Assembly (NCBI RefSeq): GCF_014196505.1
Contig: NZ_JACIDW010000002.1
Span: forward strand, 372,001-436,000
Length of the DNA: 64,000 nt
Origin: Rhizobium metallidurans
GTDB lineage: Bacteria; Pseudomonadota; Alphaproteobacteria; Rhizobiales; Rhizobiaceae
Direction of reading: 5' to 3'
Shown here: in pieces, positions 46,171-55,798 of the stretch
How the letters are laid out: every line of letters starts with the position of its first letter
Position numbering within the stretch: the first letter of the stretch is position 1
Notes under the pieces: model-generated
What the model was told of the DNA's origin: nothing
Database searches by the model: none
What the model saw: only the letters and a program-made list of their open reading frames with translations
Translations under genes and position numbers: made by a program

Positions 46171-48173
46171 CAATGGCTCGCAGCCCCTTTGACGCGACCC
46201 GAGAGCACGCCGAAGCCATCGATGATCGCTTCCTGGTTCTCAAGCCGCAGCCCCTCGAAGTGAACCTCCTGCAACGCCCGCATCAGCTGGTCGATCACCT
46301 CTTCATTGCCGCTTTCGGTGGCCTCGGCGATCTCTTTCTCCAGCTCGATCTTCTGCCAGCGCAGCGCCTTGGCGCGCTTGTGGAAGGCAAGCGCCTGCCG
46401 ATAGCCCTCGCGCGCATCCTCCATCGCCGCCTGCTCGGTGGCGATCCACAGCCGCGCATTGCGGATCTGCTGCTCCAGCGTCTGGATCAGCCCGCCGAAG
46501 CCCTGCTCCTCCAGCCGCTCGACCAGATAATCGCGCGTCAGATGCGGACCGGCAACGGCGGCCGCGGCCCCGAGCATACCCGACCAGAGCCGCTGCAGCT
46601 CGCGGCTGTCGTAATCGATCGAGGCGATCTCGTCATACTCGTCCTGCATCAGCGCCGGATGGTTGACGACGGTCAGCGCCAGAACGCTTTCGCGCAGCGC
46701 CGGCGTCTCCTGATGGCCGCGCACCAGCCCGGAACGGGCCAGCCGATCCGAAATACCGCCGCCGGAAACCCGCGCGCCGCGCGGGCCATCGTTGCCGCGT
46801 CCCCGCCCCTGCCCACCGCCACGCTCGAAGCCGCCGCGATCGAAATTGCGCCGCTCGCCGCCGTCGCGGTTCTGGAACTGCGGCCGGAAAAAGCCGTTCA
46901 GCCGGTCGCGCATGTCCTGCTGGTAGTGCCGGCGCACATCCTCGTCGGCGATGACGGCCACCAGCTGCCTCAGCCGCGCCTCAAGCTCCGCCTTGGCCTC
47001 CGGCGTCTCGAACGAGCCGGTCTTCAGCTCGCGGCTCCAGATCATCTCGGCAAGCGGCTTGGCCTGGCTCATCACCTTGTCGAACGGCGCCCGGCCCTCG
47101 TTGCGCACGAGATCATCAGGGTCCTTGCCATCGGGCAGCAGCGCGAAGCGCACGGTGCGGCCGGGCTTGATATGCGGCAGCGCCAGATCGGCCGCGCGGT
47201 TGGCGGCGCGGATGCCGGCGCCGTCGCCGTCGAAGCAGAGCACCGGCTGCGGCGTCATCTTCCAGAGCAGTTCCAGCTGGTTTTCCGTCAGCGCCGTGCC
47301 GAGCGGGGCGACGGCGTTCTCGACGCCCGCCTGATAGAGCGCGATCACGTCCATATAGCCTTCGACGGCAATGATCGTGCCTTCGCCATTGGCGCCCTGC
47401 GTCGAGCGCCGCGCGCGGGCGAAATTGTAGAGCACGTTGCCCTTGTGGAAGAGCTCGGTCTCGTTGGAATTGAGATATTTGGCCGGCGCGTCCGGCGACA
47501 TGGCGCGGCCGCCAAAGGCAATCACCTTCTCGCGCGACGACAGGATCGGAAACATGATGCGGTCGCGGAAGCGATCGTAGGAAACCGGGATCTCCGGCCC
47601 GTGCACGACCAGCCCGCAGGCCTCGATCTGCTCCTTGGAAGCCCCCTTGCCCGCCAGATGCTCCTTCAACGCATTGCGGCTGTCGGGCGCGAAGCCGAGC
47701 CGGAAGGTTTCGATCGTCCGGCCGGTCAGCCCGCGGTCGCGCAGATAGGCGCGTGCCCGCGCCCCGTTCGCCGTCTGCAGCTGGTCCTGGAAGAACTGCG
47801 TCGCCAGTTCCATCACGTCGAGAAGCGTGGTCCGCTCCTTCTCGCGCTTCTCCATGGCGGGATCGGCGACGGGCATCGCGACACCGGCCATATCGGCGAT
47901 CGTCTGCACCGCCTCGGGAAAGCTCAAGCCCTCGAGCTCCGTCAGGAACCGGAAGTGGTCGCCGGTTACGCCGCAGCCGAAGCAATGATAGCGGCCCTTG
48001 CGATCCTCGCAGTGAAAGCTCGGCGACTTCTCGCCGTGGAACGGGCAGCACGCCCAGTAATCGGCGCGCGAGACGTTGGTCTTGCGCTTGTCCCAGCTCA
48101 CACGGCGTCCGATCACGTCCGAAATCAGGACGCGGTCGCGTATCTCGTCGAGAAAGGAGTTTGAAAAGCGCAT
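46170..48173 (-). CDS. dnaG: DNA primase DnaG
   Basis: This 667-residue primase makes RNA primers at the replication fork. The CHC2 zinc finger is complete ([26 protein letters not shown]). The TOPRIM domain contains [28 protein letters not shown] and [12 protein letters not shown]. The C-terminal helicase-binding domain (about residues 450-667) starts with a glycine/arginine-rich linker ([21 protein letters not shown]). AGAGG precedes the ATG by six bases. Its stop overlaps the recQ start. It lies 7.8 kb from rpoD. Confidence 0.97.
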   Translation of the reverse strand: MRFSNSFLDEIRDRVLISDVIGRRVSWDKRKTNVSRADYWACCPFHGEKSPSFHCEDRKGRYHCFGCGVTGDHFRFLTELEGLSFPEAVQTIADMAGVAMPVADPAMEKREKERTTLLDVMELATQFFQDQLQTANGARARAYLRDRGLTGRTIETFRLGFAPDSRNALKEHLAGKGASKEQIEACGLVVHGPEIPVSYDRFRDRIMFPILSSREKVIAFGGRAMSPDAPAKYLNSNETELFHKGNVLYNFARARRSTQGANGEGTIIAVEGYMDVIALYQAGVENAVAPLGTALTENQLELLWKMTPQPVLCFDGDGAGIRAANRAADLALPHIKPGRTVRFALLPDGKDPDDLVRNEGRAPFDKVMSQAKPLAEMIWSRELKTGSFETPEAKAELEARLRQLVAVIADEDVRRHYQQDMRDRLNGFFRPQFQNRDGGERRNFDRGGFERGGGQGRGRGNDGPRGARVSGGGISDRLARSGLVRGHQETPALRESVLALTVVNHPALMQDEYDEIASIDYDSRELQRLWSGMLGAAAAVAGPHLTRDYLVERLEEQGFGGLIQTLEQQIRNARLWIATEQAAMEDAREGYRQALAFHKRAKALRWQKIELEKEIAEATESGNEEVIDQLMRALQEVHFEGLRLENQEAIIDGFGVLSGRVKGAASH

Positions 48174-48823
48174 TTATACCTCTTGGCTATCCTCCATATA
48201 AACAGCTTATCCCGCGCATGCCACGAACTTCGGCCGATAGCCCCGCTATACACAGCTTGCTCGCCGACCGACGCCTGACGATGCGGCCATCCCATCCGTT
48301 CGACCGAGAGCGACTGTCGCAGCCCGGCGCGAGCAGCCAGCCGCCCTATTTAAAGGCGAGACGAGGTCATCCGCGATGTAGCAACCGCACGCCTCGCAAA
48401 TAAAACAACGCCTTACGGCCGAGACTCGAATCCAATTGCGAGCCGGGCACCATAACTGGTGTTCGCTTTAAGGCGGCGATGCCCGCCAATTATTATATTT
48501 TTGTAATTTGAATCCGATGCCGCATCGCAATAACGTCTAACTCAACAAAGCGATCCCCTCGCAAGGCACCATCCCTACCCCCGGCGCCGCCTTGCAAGGG
48601 TGCCTTTGCAAATACCCGCTGATGTGGACCCAGGTCCTGCGTCGTCAGCCGGAGCAAAGAGCAAGAAGGCAGGAACGCCCCCAGTTCCTGCCTTCTCTAA
48701 TTTCTACCTGACGTTTTATATTTTGGCCGGATCTGCCGATCTGAAGCAGATTCCACCAGCAATTGATTGACAGCCGTTGGTCTCGAGTCCAATGAAGGCG
48801 GCAACTTCGGATGGTTGCCAGGA
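48174..48823. other. 650-base intergenic region with a 12-bp perfect stem
   Basis: This is the gap between dnaG and the next plus-strand gene. It holds the dnaG promoter region and an AT-rich patch near 48490-48520. A long hairpin lies at 48664-48696 (AGAAGGCAGGAA with its complement, 9-base loop), followed on the plus strand by CTAATTTCT. The hairpin looks like a terminator but no gene ends before it, so a small RNA in 48540-48700 is possible. No coding frame is convincing. Confidence 0.5.
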
Positions 48824-49702
48824 ATGCCACATAAGGTTGAAGAATTTTTAGAGAGTGACGCGTTTTTCGCGTTGGTTCTGGAATTCGCGCGCAAAATGCT
48901 CGCGATCTACCGCGAAAGCCCGCGCATCGCATCGATATTCGCCGCCCAGCAACGCTGGTTGATGGCCCAGCTCGGATTCGCGCTCTACTTCGGCTATCCC
49001 GACGACCCGAAGGGCGGTCTTTATTCCGGCCGCTTCATCGCCTTCGCCATCGAAAAGAAGATCGCCAGCCGCAACACGGCGGCCGCCTTCATGCAGGAAA
49101 TGCTCGCCTATCGCTTCCTGCGCCCGGTCGAAAGCCCGTCCGACAAACGCACGCGACTGCTGGAGCCCACCGAGACCGCGTTCGAACACTTCCACAAGTG
49201 GCTCGCCGCTCACCTGATGATCCTCGACAATCTCGATGGCGGCCATCGCCTCGAGGCGGCGATGAAGGACCCGACGATCTTCGCCCGCATGCAGCCGCTG
49301 ATCGCCAAGGGCATCATCGACAGCGACGCGGTGCGCGATCCCGGCACGACCTACAATCTCTTCAACTGGGCGAATTCCGGCGGTCTCGTCATGGATCTGC
49401 TGATGACGCGGATCACCTCGCTTGACATCTCGATGGAGCGCGTCGCGATCGGCAGGCTGTCGCTGAAGGAGATCCGCGACCAGTTCATGATCTCGAACAC
49501 GCATCTGAAGCGGCTGCTGTCGCAGGCCGCCGAGATGGGCAGCATCGGCTGGTCCGAAGCCTCGTTCAAGGGCGAGACCTGGATGTCCATGAAGTTCGTG
49601 CGGGAATATTGGGGCTATCAGGCGGCGAAATTCGCCGTGATCGACGCGGCCACCGAAAGCGTGCTCGGGCCCGCGGTCCCAAGGACCGCGCGCCTCGCCT
49701 GA
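48824..49702 (+). CDS. Hypothetical protein with possible C-terminal winged-helix
   Basis: This 292-residue soluble protein is not one I recognise. The N-terminal part contains FALVLEFARKMLAIYRESPRIASIFAAQQRWLMAQLGFALYFG. The C-terminal third has a helix-turn-helix-like stretch (IGRLSLKEIRDQFMISNTHLKRLLSQAAEMGSIGW), which suggests a transcription regulator. The start is uncertain: ATG at 48824 or a TTG at 48767. The gene faces yqeY tail-to-tail. There is no operon partner. Confidence 0.65.
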   Translation: MPHKVEEFLESDAFFALVLEFARKMLAIYRESPRIASIFAAQQRWLMAQLGFALYFGYPDDPKGGLYSGRFIAFAIEKKIASRNTAAAFMQEMLAYRFLRPVESPSDKRTRLLEPTETAFEHFHKWLAAHLMILDNLDGGHRLEAAMKDPTIFARMQPLIAKGIIDSDAVRDPGTTYNLFNWANSGGLVMDLLMTRITSLDISMERVAIGRLSLKEIRDQFMISNTHLKRLLSQAAEMGSIGWSEASFKGETWMSMKFVREYWGYQAAKFAVIDAATESVLGPAVPRTARLA

Positions 49703-49721
49703 GGGGGAATGGCTTGATCGA

Positions 49722-50177
49722 TCAGTTCAAGAGTTCCTTGACGGCGCCCGATGCCTTGGAGAAATCCATCTGGCCGGCATAGCGCTCTTTCAGCACCGCC
49801 ATCACCTTGCCCATGTCCTTCGGACCGGCGGCGCCCGTCTCGGCGATGATCGCCGCGATGTTGGCGCGCACATCCGCATCGGAAAGCTGCTTCGGCATGA
49901 AGTCCTGCACGACCTTGATCTCGGCGCGCTCCTTGGCGGCCAGTTCCGGGCGGGAATTCTCTTCGTAGATCTTCGCCGATTCGTCGCGCTGCTTCACCAT
50001 CTTGGCGAGGATCTGCAGGATTTCGTCGTCGCTGGCCTCTTCCTTGCCGGCGCCGCGATTGGCGATATCCCGATCCTTGATCGCGGCCTGGATAAGGCGA
50101 ACCGTCGAAAGGCGCTCGGCATTCTTGGATTTCATCGCATCCTTGAGGGCGGCGGCGAGTTGATCGCGCAACATCAT
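49722..50177 (-). CDS. GatB/YqeY domain protein
   Basis: This 151-residue YqeY-like protein has the helical domain found at the C-terminus of the amidotransferase GatB: LRDQLAAALKDAMKSKNAERLSTVRLIQAAIKD at the start and GAAGPKDMGKVMAVLKERYAGQMDFSKASGAVKELL at the end. A role in tRNA metabolism is suspected. In many alphaproteobacteria it lies between carA and dnaG, as it does here. Two adjacent ATGs (50177, 50174) follow GGAG; either may be used. Confidence 0.9.
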   Translation of the reverse strand: MMLRDQLAAALKDAMKSKNAERLSTVRLIQAAIKDRDIANRGAGKEEASDDEILQILAKMVKQRDESAKIYEENSRPELAAKERAEIKVVQDFMPKQLSDADVRANIAAIIAETGAAGPKDMGKVMAVLKERYAGQMDFSKASGAVKELLN

Positions 50178-50446
50178 AAACACTCCTATTGAATGCCGCT
50201 TCATAAACCAGACGAATGCATGGGATCAAATAAATTGCGAGACGCGGGCCATAAAGCGGCAGAAAACCCCTGGAATCTGCGGTACAAAGATTGACCTTGA
50301 GACATAGCGTGGGTATTTACCGCCACCTGCACCAAAATTCTTGATCAGGCCTGAGAGCGCGCGCCTTGCCGCGCGTACACGCTTGCGAACCAAAATGGCT
50401 GGCCAACGTTGCCCAAGGACGTCTGGCGGCCGGAAACGGGATGAAG

Positions 50447-51652
50447 ATGACCGCGACAGCACCCTGGACAACCGAAAAGCCGACCGCCCTGCTCGTTCTG
50501 GCGGATGGCACAGTGATCGAAGGCAAGGGCATCGGCGCGACCGGCAAGGTCCAGGCCGAAGTGGTCTTCAACACCGCGCTGACCGGCTATGAAGAGATCA
50601 TGACCGATCCCTCCTACCTCGGCCAGATCGTCACCTTCACCTTCCCGCATATCGGCAACATCGGCACCAATGACGAAGACATCGAAGACCTGACGCCGGC
50701 GGCACGCCATGGCGCGGTCGGCGTCATCGTCAAGGCCGACATGACCGACCCGTCCAACTACCGCGCCGTCAAGCACCTAGACGCCTGGCTGAAGGCCCGC
50801 GGCGTCATCGGCCTTTGCGGCGTCGACACCCGCGCGCTGACCGCCTGGATCCGCGAGAACGGCGCGCCGAACGCCGTCATCGCCCATGACCCGAACGGCG
50901 TCTTCGACATCGACATGCTGAAGGCCGAAGCCGAGGCCTGGAGCGGCCTCGAAGGCCTCGACCTCGCCAAGATCGCCTCTTCCGGCCAATCCTCGCAGTG
51001 GTCGCAGACCCCGTGGGTCTGGAACGAAGGCTACGGCGACCTGAAGGCCGAGAACGCCAAGTACCACGTCGTCTGCCTCGACTATGGCGTCAAGCGCAAC
51101 ATCCTGCGCCTGTTTGCCGGCCTCGATTGCAAGGTCACCGTGATGCCGGCAACGACGACCGCCGAGGAAGTGCTCGCCATGCAGCCGGATGGCATCTTCC
51201 TGTCGAACGGCCCGGGCGACCCGGCCGCGACAGGCAAATACGCCGTTCCGGTCATCCAGTCGCTGATCAAGACCGATATCCCGCTCTTCGGCATCTGCCT
51301 CGGCCATCAGATGCTGGGCCTGGCGCTCGGCGCCAAGACCGAGAAGATGCACCAGGGCCACCATGGCGCCAATCATCCGGTCAAGGACCATACGACGGGC
51401 AAGGTCGAGATCGTCTCGATGAACCACGGCTTCGCGGTCGACACGAAGTCGCTGCCTGAAGGCGTTGAGGAGACTCACGTTTCTCTCTTCGACGGCACCA
51501 ATTGCGGCCTGCGTGTTTCCGGCAAGCAGATCTTCTCCGTCCAGCACCATCCGGAAGCCTCTCCCGGCCCCCAGGACAGCCACTATCTCTTCCGCCGCTT
51601 CATCAACATGGTGCGCGAGAAGAAGGGCGAAGCGGCGCTGGCCGAACGCTAA
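50447..51652 (+). CDS. carA: Carbamoyl-phosphate synthase small subunit
   Basis: This 401-residue glutaminase subunit supplies ammonia to CarB for carbamoyl phosphate, the precursor of arginine and pyrimidines. The N-terminal domain has TGYEEIMTDPSYLGQIVTFTFPHIGN. The class-I amidotransferase domain has the nucleophile in FGICLGHQMLGLALGAK and the His/Glu in FSVQHHPEASPGPQD. The start at 50447 (MTATAPW) matches the rhizobial pattern; an ATG at 50441 is in frame. carB lies 7.4 kb downstream on the same strand, not adjacent. Confidence 0.96.
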   Translation: MTATAPWTTEKPTALLVLADGTVIEGKGIGATGKVQAEVVFNTALTGYEEIMTDPSYLGQIVTFTFPHIGNIGTNDEDIEDLTPAARHGAVGVIVKADMTDPSNYRAVKHLDAWLKARGVIGLCGVDTRALTAWIRENGAPNAVIAHDPNGVFDIDMLKAEAEAWSGLEGLDLAKIASSGQSSQWSQTPWVWNEGYGDLKAENAKYHVVCLDYGVKRNILRLFAGLDCKVTVMPATTTAEEVLAMQPDGIFLSNGPGDPAATGKYAVPVIQSLIKTDIPLFGICLGHQMLGLALGAKTEKMHQGHHGANHPVKDHTTGKVEIVSMNHGFAVDTKSLPEGVEETHVSLFDGTNCGLRVSGKQIFSVQHHPEASPGPQDSHYLFRRFINMVREKKGEAALAER

Positions 51653-51674
51653 GCGCATATAAAGGTTGAAAGAG

Positions 51675-51706
51675 AGCGGCGCCCGGACACCCCGGCGCCG
51701 CTTTTT
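51675..51706 (+). terminator. Intrinsic terminator of carA
   Basis: A 9-bp stem (AGCGGCGCC / GGCGCCGCT) followed by TTTT lies 23 bases after the carA stop. Confidence 0.85.
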
Positions 51707-51818
51707 CATGTCCGGCCCCTGGGCATGGTCTTGCAGTCTCTTGTTAATCGCAAGTTAAGGCCGCCATCTCATCATCGGCGCCCAGGCCCGCGCGCAATGC
51801 CGGCTTCAGGTGCCACCG

Positions 51819-52859
51819 ATGCCAGAAAAGAAGCACATAGCCAGTCTCGACGGCTTGCGCGGCATGGCCGCCGCGGCGGTGGTCTTCTCGCACCTCGACC
51901 TGATCTTCCCGCCCCTCGCCCCCTTCATGATAACGGGGATCGGCGGTCGCGCCGTGGCGATCTTCTTCGCCCTCAGCGGCTTCCTGATGGCCTATCTCTA
52001 TGGCGACCGGCCGATCAGCCGCAAGGCCGTAGCCGACTTCCTGGTCAGCCGCTTCTCGCGCATCTATCCGGTCTATCTCGTCGCCGTGCTTGTGGTCGTG
52101 GTGCTGTCGAACATTCCCGGCCTCGATTTCATCAGCCCCATCCAGGGCGCCAGGGAAATCCTTCGCCACGTCCTGCTATTCGGCTCCACCGGCGTCCTGT
52201 GGTCGGTGCCGCCGGAGATACAGTTCTATCTGCTCTTTCCGCTGATCTGGCTGTTCTTCAGCGACACGAAACGCTACCAGGTGATCGGCGTGCTGCTTGC
52301 CGGCTTTCTCGCGCTCGATGCGCTCGCCGGCTTCCCCGGCCCCGGCATCCTGCTGGTCTCGAAGCTCGCCTTCTTCCTGTTCGGCGCCGCCGTCGGCCGG
52401 ATGCAGCCGCTGCTGAACCGACATTCGCTGGGCCTCTCCACGGGCGTGCTGGCGCTTACGCTGCCCTTCATCATCCTGGTGTCGAACCAGCTGTTTCCCA
52501 ATGCGGACAACGCCTGGGGACTGGCGCCGGCCTTCGCGGGCGCGCTGGCCGTTCTGCTGGTGGCGCGCGAGCACCGGCTGTCGGCAGCCTTCTTCGCCGC
52601 CCGCCCGATGCGTTTTCTCGGCAAGATCAGCTTCTCGCTCTATCTCTTCCACGTGCCGGTGATGTTCCTGATGGGCAATGCCCTGTCGTCGGTGCTTCCG
52701 CTCTACGTCGTCGCACCGGCGGCACTGGTCGCGACCCTCATCATTGCCTGGATCAGCTACGAATGCATCGAGACCCCGGCCCGCCGGGCGCTGGTATCGC
52801 TCTGGCATGAACGGGGATCGAAGGTCATCGTCGACCCGCAGCCTGACACCCGCGTCTGA
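51819..52859 (+). CDS. Acyltransferase-3 family membrane protein (OafA/YrhL type)
   Basis: This 346-residue inner-membrane acyltransferase has about ten helices and probably O-acylates a surface polysaccharide or glucan. The start carries the family pattern IASLDGLRGMAAAAVVFSHLD, with the conserved histidine in SHL, and FFALSGFLMAYLYG and FLVSRFSRIYPVYLVAV follow. The late motif ISFSLYLFHVPVMFLMG is also present. The ATG at 51819 is chosen over a GTG at 51810. No polysaccharide genes are adjacent, so the acceptor is unknown. Confidence 0.88.
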   Translation: MPEKKHIASLDGLRGMAAAAVVFSHLDLIFPPLAPFMITGIGGRAVAIFFALSGFLMAYLYGDRPISRKAVADFLVSRFSRIYPVYLVAVLVVVVLSNIPGLDFISPIQGAREILRHVLLFGSTGVLWSVPPEIQFYLLFPLIWLFFSDTKRYQVIGVLLAGFLALDALAGFPGPGILLVSKLAFFLFGAAVGRMQPLLNRHSLGLSTGVLALTLPFIILVSNQLFPNADNAWGLAPAFAGALAVLLVAREHRLSAAFFAARPMRFLGKISFSLYLFHVPVMFLMGNALSSVLPLYVVAPAALVATLIIAWISYECIETPARRALVSLWHERGSKVIVDPQPDTRV

Positions 52860-52868
52860 GCGACGGCG

Positions 52869-54257
52869 TCAAGCCTCGCGCCGCATCAGGATGTAGAACC
52901 GCGCGCAGAGCATGACGGCCGCCGCGAGCAGGCCGATCAGGAAGCCGAGCCAGATGCCGATTCCGCCGAAGCCGAGCGGAAACGCCAGCGCCCAGGCGAG
53001 GAAGAAACCGATCGGCCAATAGGCGATTAGCGCCAGGATCATCGGCACGCGCGCATCTTTCAGCCCGCGCAACAGGCCGTTGGCGATCACCTGCAGTCCG
53101 TCCACCAGCTGGAAAAGCCCGGCGATAACGATCAGCGGTCCGGCATAGGCCAGCACCTGCGGCGCTTCCGCCGACTGCGTATCGAGGAACCAGGCCGCGA
53201 AGAAACCGGGCATGATCGCGAACAGCAGCCCGCCGATCGCCGAAATGACGCAGGCGAGCACCGATACCGAAACGGCCGCGCGCACCAGCGCCACGCGATC
53301 CCCCTGCCCGTGCGCGACGCCGACCCGCACGGTCGCCGCCTGCGACAAGCCGAGCGGGATCATGAAGGCGATCGATGCCCACTGCAGCGCGATCCCGTGC
53401 GCGGCAAGCTCGATCGTGCCGATCCGCCCCATTAGGAGCGACGCCATGGTGAACAGGCTGACCTCCGCGAGGATGGTCACGCTGATCGGCAACCCCAGGC
53501 GCACGACCTCGAAAAAGGCCTTCCAGTCCGGCCGCCAGAAGCGAACCAGTATCTCGTAGCGCCGGGTCTCCGGCCGGCGCTGGACATAGGCCAGGATGAA
53601 GAAGAAGCCCGCCGTCTGCACCACCACCGAGACGATCGCCGCCCCGCGCAGCCCCATGGCCGGCAGGCCGAAATGGCCGAGCACCAGCGGGTAGGCGAAG
53701 GCGGCGTTCAGCACCAGCATGGCGATCGTGACATTGAGGACGACGGCTGCCTTGCCGATGGCGCTGACCAGCGCGCGCAACACGTTGTAGAGCAGCCCCG
53801 GCAGCACCGCGAACTGACCGATGACGATGTAGCCATGCGCCAGCGCCGCCACCTCGGGCTTCTGCCCGGCGGCAAGCAGTATCTGCTCCGAGTTGAGGAA
53901 AACAGGCAGCATCAGCACCCAATAGGCGAGAACCACCCACAGGCCCATGCGCAGCGACCGGCGCACGCTGACGACGTCACCACGGCCATAGGCCTGCGCC
54001 ACCATCGGAATGACGGCGATCGAAAAGCCGGAGCCGAAGACGAGGATCGTGAACAGGAACTGGCCGGCCAGCACCATGGCCGCCAGATTCTCGGCCCCGA
54101 GCCGCCCGACGATCATCACGTCGGTGGTATTGATGCCGAGCTGCGCCAGCTGCGCGCCGATCAGCGGCACGCCGAGCGCCAGCGTCGCGCGGAAATGCGC
54201 GCTCCAACGGTTATCGGTTGTCGGCGCCAGCTTTCGCGCGTCGATCGGCGTATCCAT
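52869..54257 (-). CDS. MATE-family multidrug efflux transporter (NorM type)
   Basis: This 462-residue, 12-helix transporter uses Na+ or H+ to export cationic drugs. The N-terminal repeat starts LALGVPLIGAQLAQLGINTTDVMIVGRLG, and the second half contains SLFTMASLLMGRIGTIELAAHGIALQWASIAFMIPLGLSQAATVRVG, the NorM signature. The start at 54257 (MDTPIDARK) follows GGGA by eight bases. It is downstream of a Tet-type exporter gene on the same strand, with a palindrome between them. The substrate is unknown. Confidence 0.9.
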   Translation of the reverse strand: MDTPIDARKLAPTTDNRWSAHFRATLALGVPLIGAQLAQLGINTTDVMIVGRLGAENLAAMVLAGQFLFTILVFGSGFSIAVIPMVAQAYGRGDVVSVRRSLRMGLWVVLAYWVLMLPVFLNSEQILLAAGQKPEVAALAHGYIVIGQFAVLPGLLYNVLRALVSAIGKAAVVLNVTIAMLVLNAAFAYPLVLGHFGLPAMGLRGAAIVSVVVQTAGFFFILAYVQRRPETRRYEILVRFWRPDWKAFFEVVRLGLPISVTILAEVSLFTMASLLMGRIGTIELAAHGIALQWASIAFMIPLGLSQAATVRVGVAHGQGDRVALVRAAVSVSVLACVISAIGGLLFAIMPGFFAAWFLDTQSAEAPQVLAYAGPLIVIAGLFQLVDGLQVIANGLLRGLKDARVPMILALIAYWPIGFFLAWALAFPLGFGGIGIWLGFLIGLLAAAVMLCARFYILMRREA

Positions 54258-54356
54258 GACGGTGTCCCGTGAATTGATGTGAATGGTCGCAAGGCGCGAC
54301 AATATCACCAGCCTCTAGCGGAAATCCCGATGAAGTGACACCCGAAAACATGCAGG

Positions 54357-54373
54357 TGATGAAATATTCATCA
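54357..54373. promoter_or_regulatory. Palindrome upstream of the MATE gene
   Basis: TGATGAA and TTCATCA flank ATA, a perfect 7+7 inverted repeat in AT-rich sequence, about 100 bases before the MATE start. Further TCATCA copies follow (54370-54383). It may be an operator for an efflux regulator; none is adjacent. Confidence 0.4.
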
Positions 54374-54395
54374 TCACATCATCAATTCTGATCGA

Positions 54396-55643
54396 TCACT
54401 CCGCCACCTGGCCGAACGCCTTGCCGGTCTTGGAAATCCGCACCCGCAGCAGGAAAACCAGCGTGGCGATCAGGATGAAGACCGCCGCCATCAGGAAGGG
54501 CGCGCCCGCGAAGGTGACCGGCGCATCCGGCTTGGTGAAATAGCCGAACATCTGCGTGAAGATCAACGGCCCGATGATCGTCGTGATGCTGCTGAGGCTC
54601 GTCAGCGCCCCCTGCAGCTCACCCTGCGCCGAGGGCGGCACCTTGCCGGCGGCAATGCTGCGGAGCGGCGGATCGGCGATGTTTTCCATCACCGTGAGCA
54701 CGATGACCACATAGACCACCCATCCCTCCCAGGCAAAGGCATAGCCCGTCAGGCCGACCACCGAGAAGCAGAGCCCGACCACCGCCGTCTTCCACTCGCC
54801 GAGAACAGGCACGATCCTCGGCAGCACCAGCGCCATGACGACGGCGGCGCCGATCCCGTATATGCCGAGCGAAAGCCCGATCTCGCCCTCGCTCCAATTG
54901 TAGCGATAGCTGGTGACGAACGACCAGACGGCCGGATAGACGGCGTGCGCCAGCCAGAACAGGAACATGACGGCGGCGACCCAGCCGATGCCGGGATAAT
55001 GTCGCATCTGCTTCAGCGCGCCGAGCGGATTGGCCCGCTTCCATTCGAATGCGCGGCGGTTCTTGGCGTCCAGCGTTTCCGGCAGGAGAAACCATGCGGC
55101 GACGAAATTCAGGAAGGAGACGGCGGCGGCGCCATAGAACGGCACGCGCGGCCCGAACTCGCCGAGAAAGCCGCCGATGACCGGGCCGACGGTAAAGCCG
55201 ACGCCGAAGGCGATACCGATCAGCCCGAAGTTCTTGGCGCGGTTCTCCTCGGTGCTGATGTCGGCGATATAGGCCGAGCAGGTGGCGAAGCTGCCGCCGC
55301 TCAGCCCCGCCAGCATGCGGCCGATGAACAGCATCCAGAAACTGGTCGCCACCGCGCAGATCAGATTGTCGATCGCGAAGGTCAGAACCGACAGCAGCAG
55401 GATCGGCCGCCGGCCGAAGCGATCGCTGAGATTGCCGAGCAGCGGCGCGAACAGGAACTGCATGCCGGCATAGACGACCAGCAACCAGCCGCCATCGAGC
55501 GCCGCGTCGCTGACCGAACCGCCTGTGAGCTGCTCCAGATAGGCGGGCAGCACCGGCATGATGATCGCGATCCCGATCACGTCGAGAAACAGGATCATGA
55601 AAACGAGAAAAAGCCCACGGCGGACGAATTTGGGGTCGAGCAT
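54396..55643 (-). CDS. MFS transporter, TCR/Tet (tetracycline resistance protein) family
   Basis: This 415-residue, 12-helix exporter starts with [21 protein letters not shown] and has the TetA-type loop motif [16 protein letters not shown]. The [27 protein letters not shown] region (motif C) is typical of drug/H+ antiporters of the TetA class. The substrate is not known; many such chromosomal proteins do not confer tetracycline resistance. A LysR gene of the same orientation lies 155 bases upstream, in a possible regulatory relation. Confidence 0.88.
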   Translation of the reverse strand: MLDPKFVRRGLFLVFMILFLDVIGIAIIMPVLPAYLEQLTGGSVSDAALDGGWLLVVYAGMQFLFAPLLGNLSDRFGRRPILLLSVLTFAIDNLICAVATSFWMLFIGRMLAGLSGGSFATCSAYIADISTEENRAKNFGLIGIAFGVGFTVGPVIGGFLGEFGPRVPFYGAAAVSFLNFVAAWFLLPETLDAKNRRAFEWKRANPLGALKQMRHYPGIGWVAAVMFLFWLAHAVYPAVWSFVTSYRYNWSEGEIGLSLGIYGIGAAVVMALVLPRIVPVLGEWKTAVVGLCFSVVGLTGYAFAWEGWVVYVVIVLTVMENIADPPLRSIAAGKVPPSAQGELQGALTSLSSITTIIGPLIFTQMFGYFTKPDAPVTFAGAPFLMAAVFILIATLVFLLRVRISKTGKAFGQVAE

Positions 55644-55798
55644 GCGAGGTCTCTACAGCGGTTTGTTTCTGGAAAGACGATCTCATCGCCGGACAAGCTA
55701 CATACCGCACGCAAACAGGCGAAACAATACGTGAACATTTCAATTGTTTTGATAGGCTCACGACTTCCGTTGATGGCGAAGCGGAACAAATCGCGCAC

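Noticed and set aside
46152..48164. A 670-codon plus-strand frame opposite dnaG
   Set aside because: DnaG on the minus strand has the zinc finger and TOPRIM motifs; the plus frame is a GC-driven shadow.
48421..48470. tRNA-like 3' end (GACTCGAATCC followed by GGGCACCA)
   Set aside because: No matching anticodon arm or acceptor stem can be folded; the T-loop lacks TTC.
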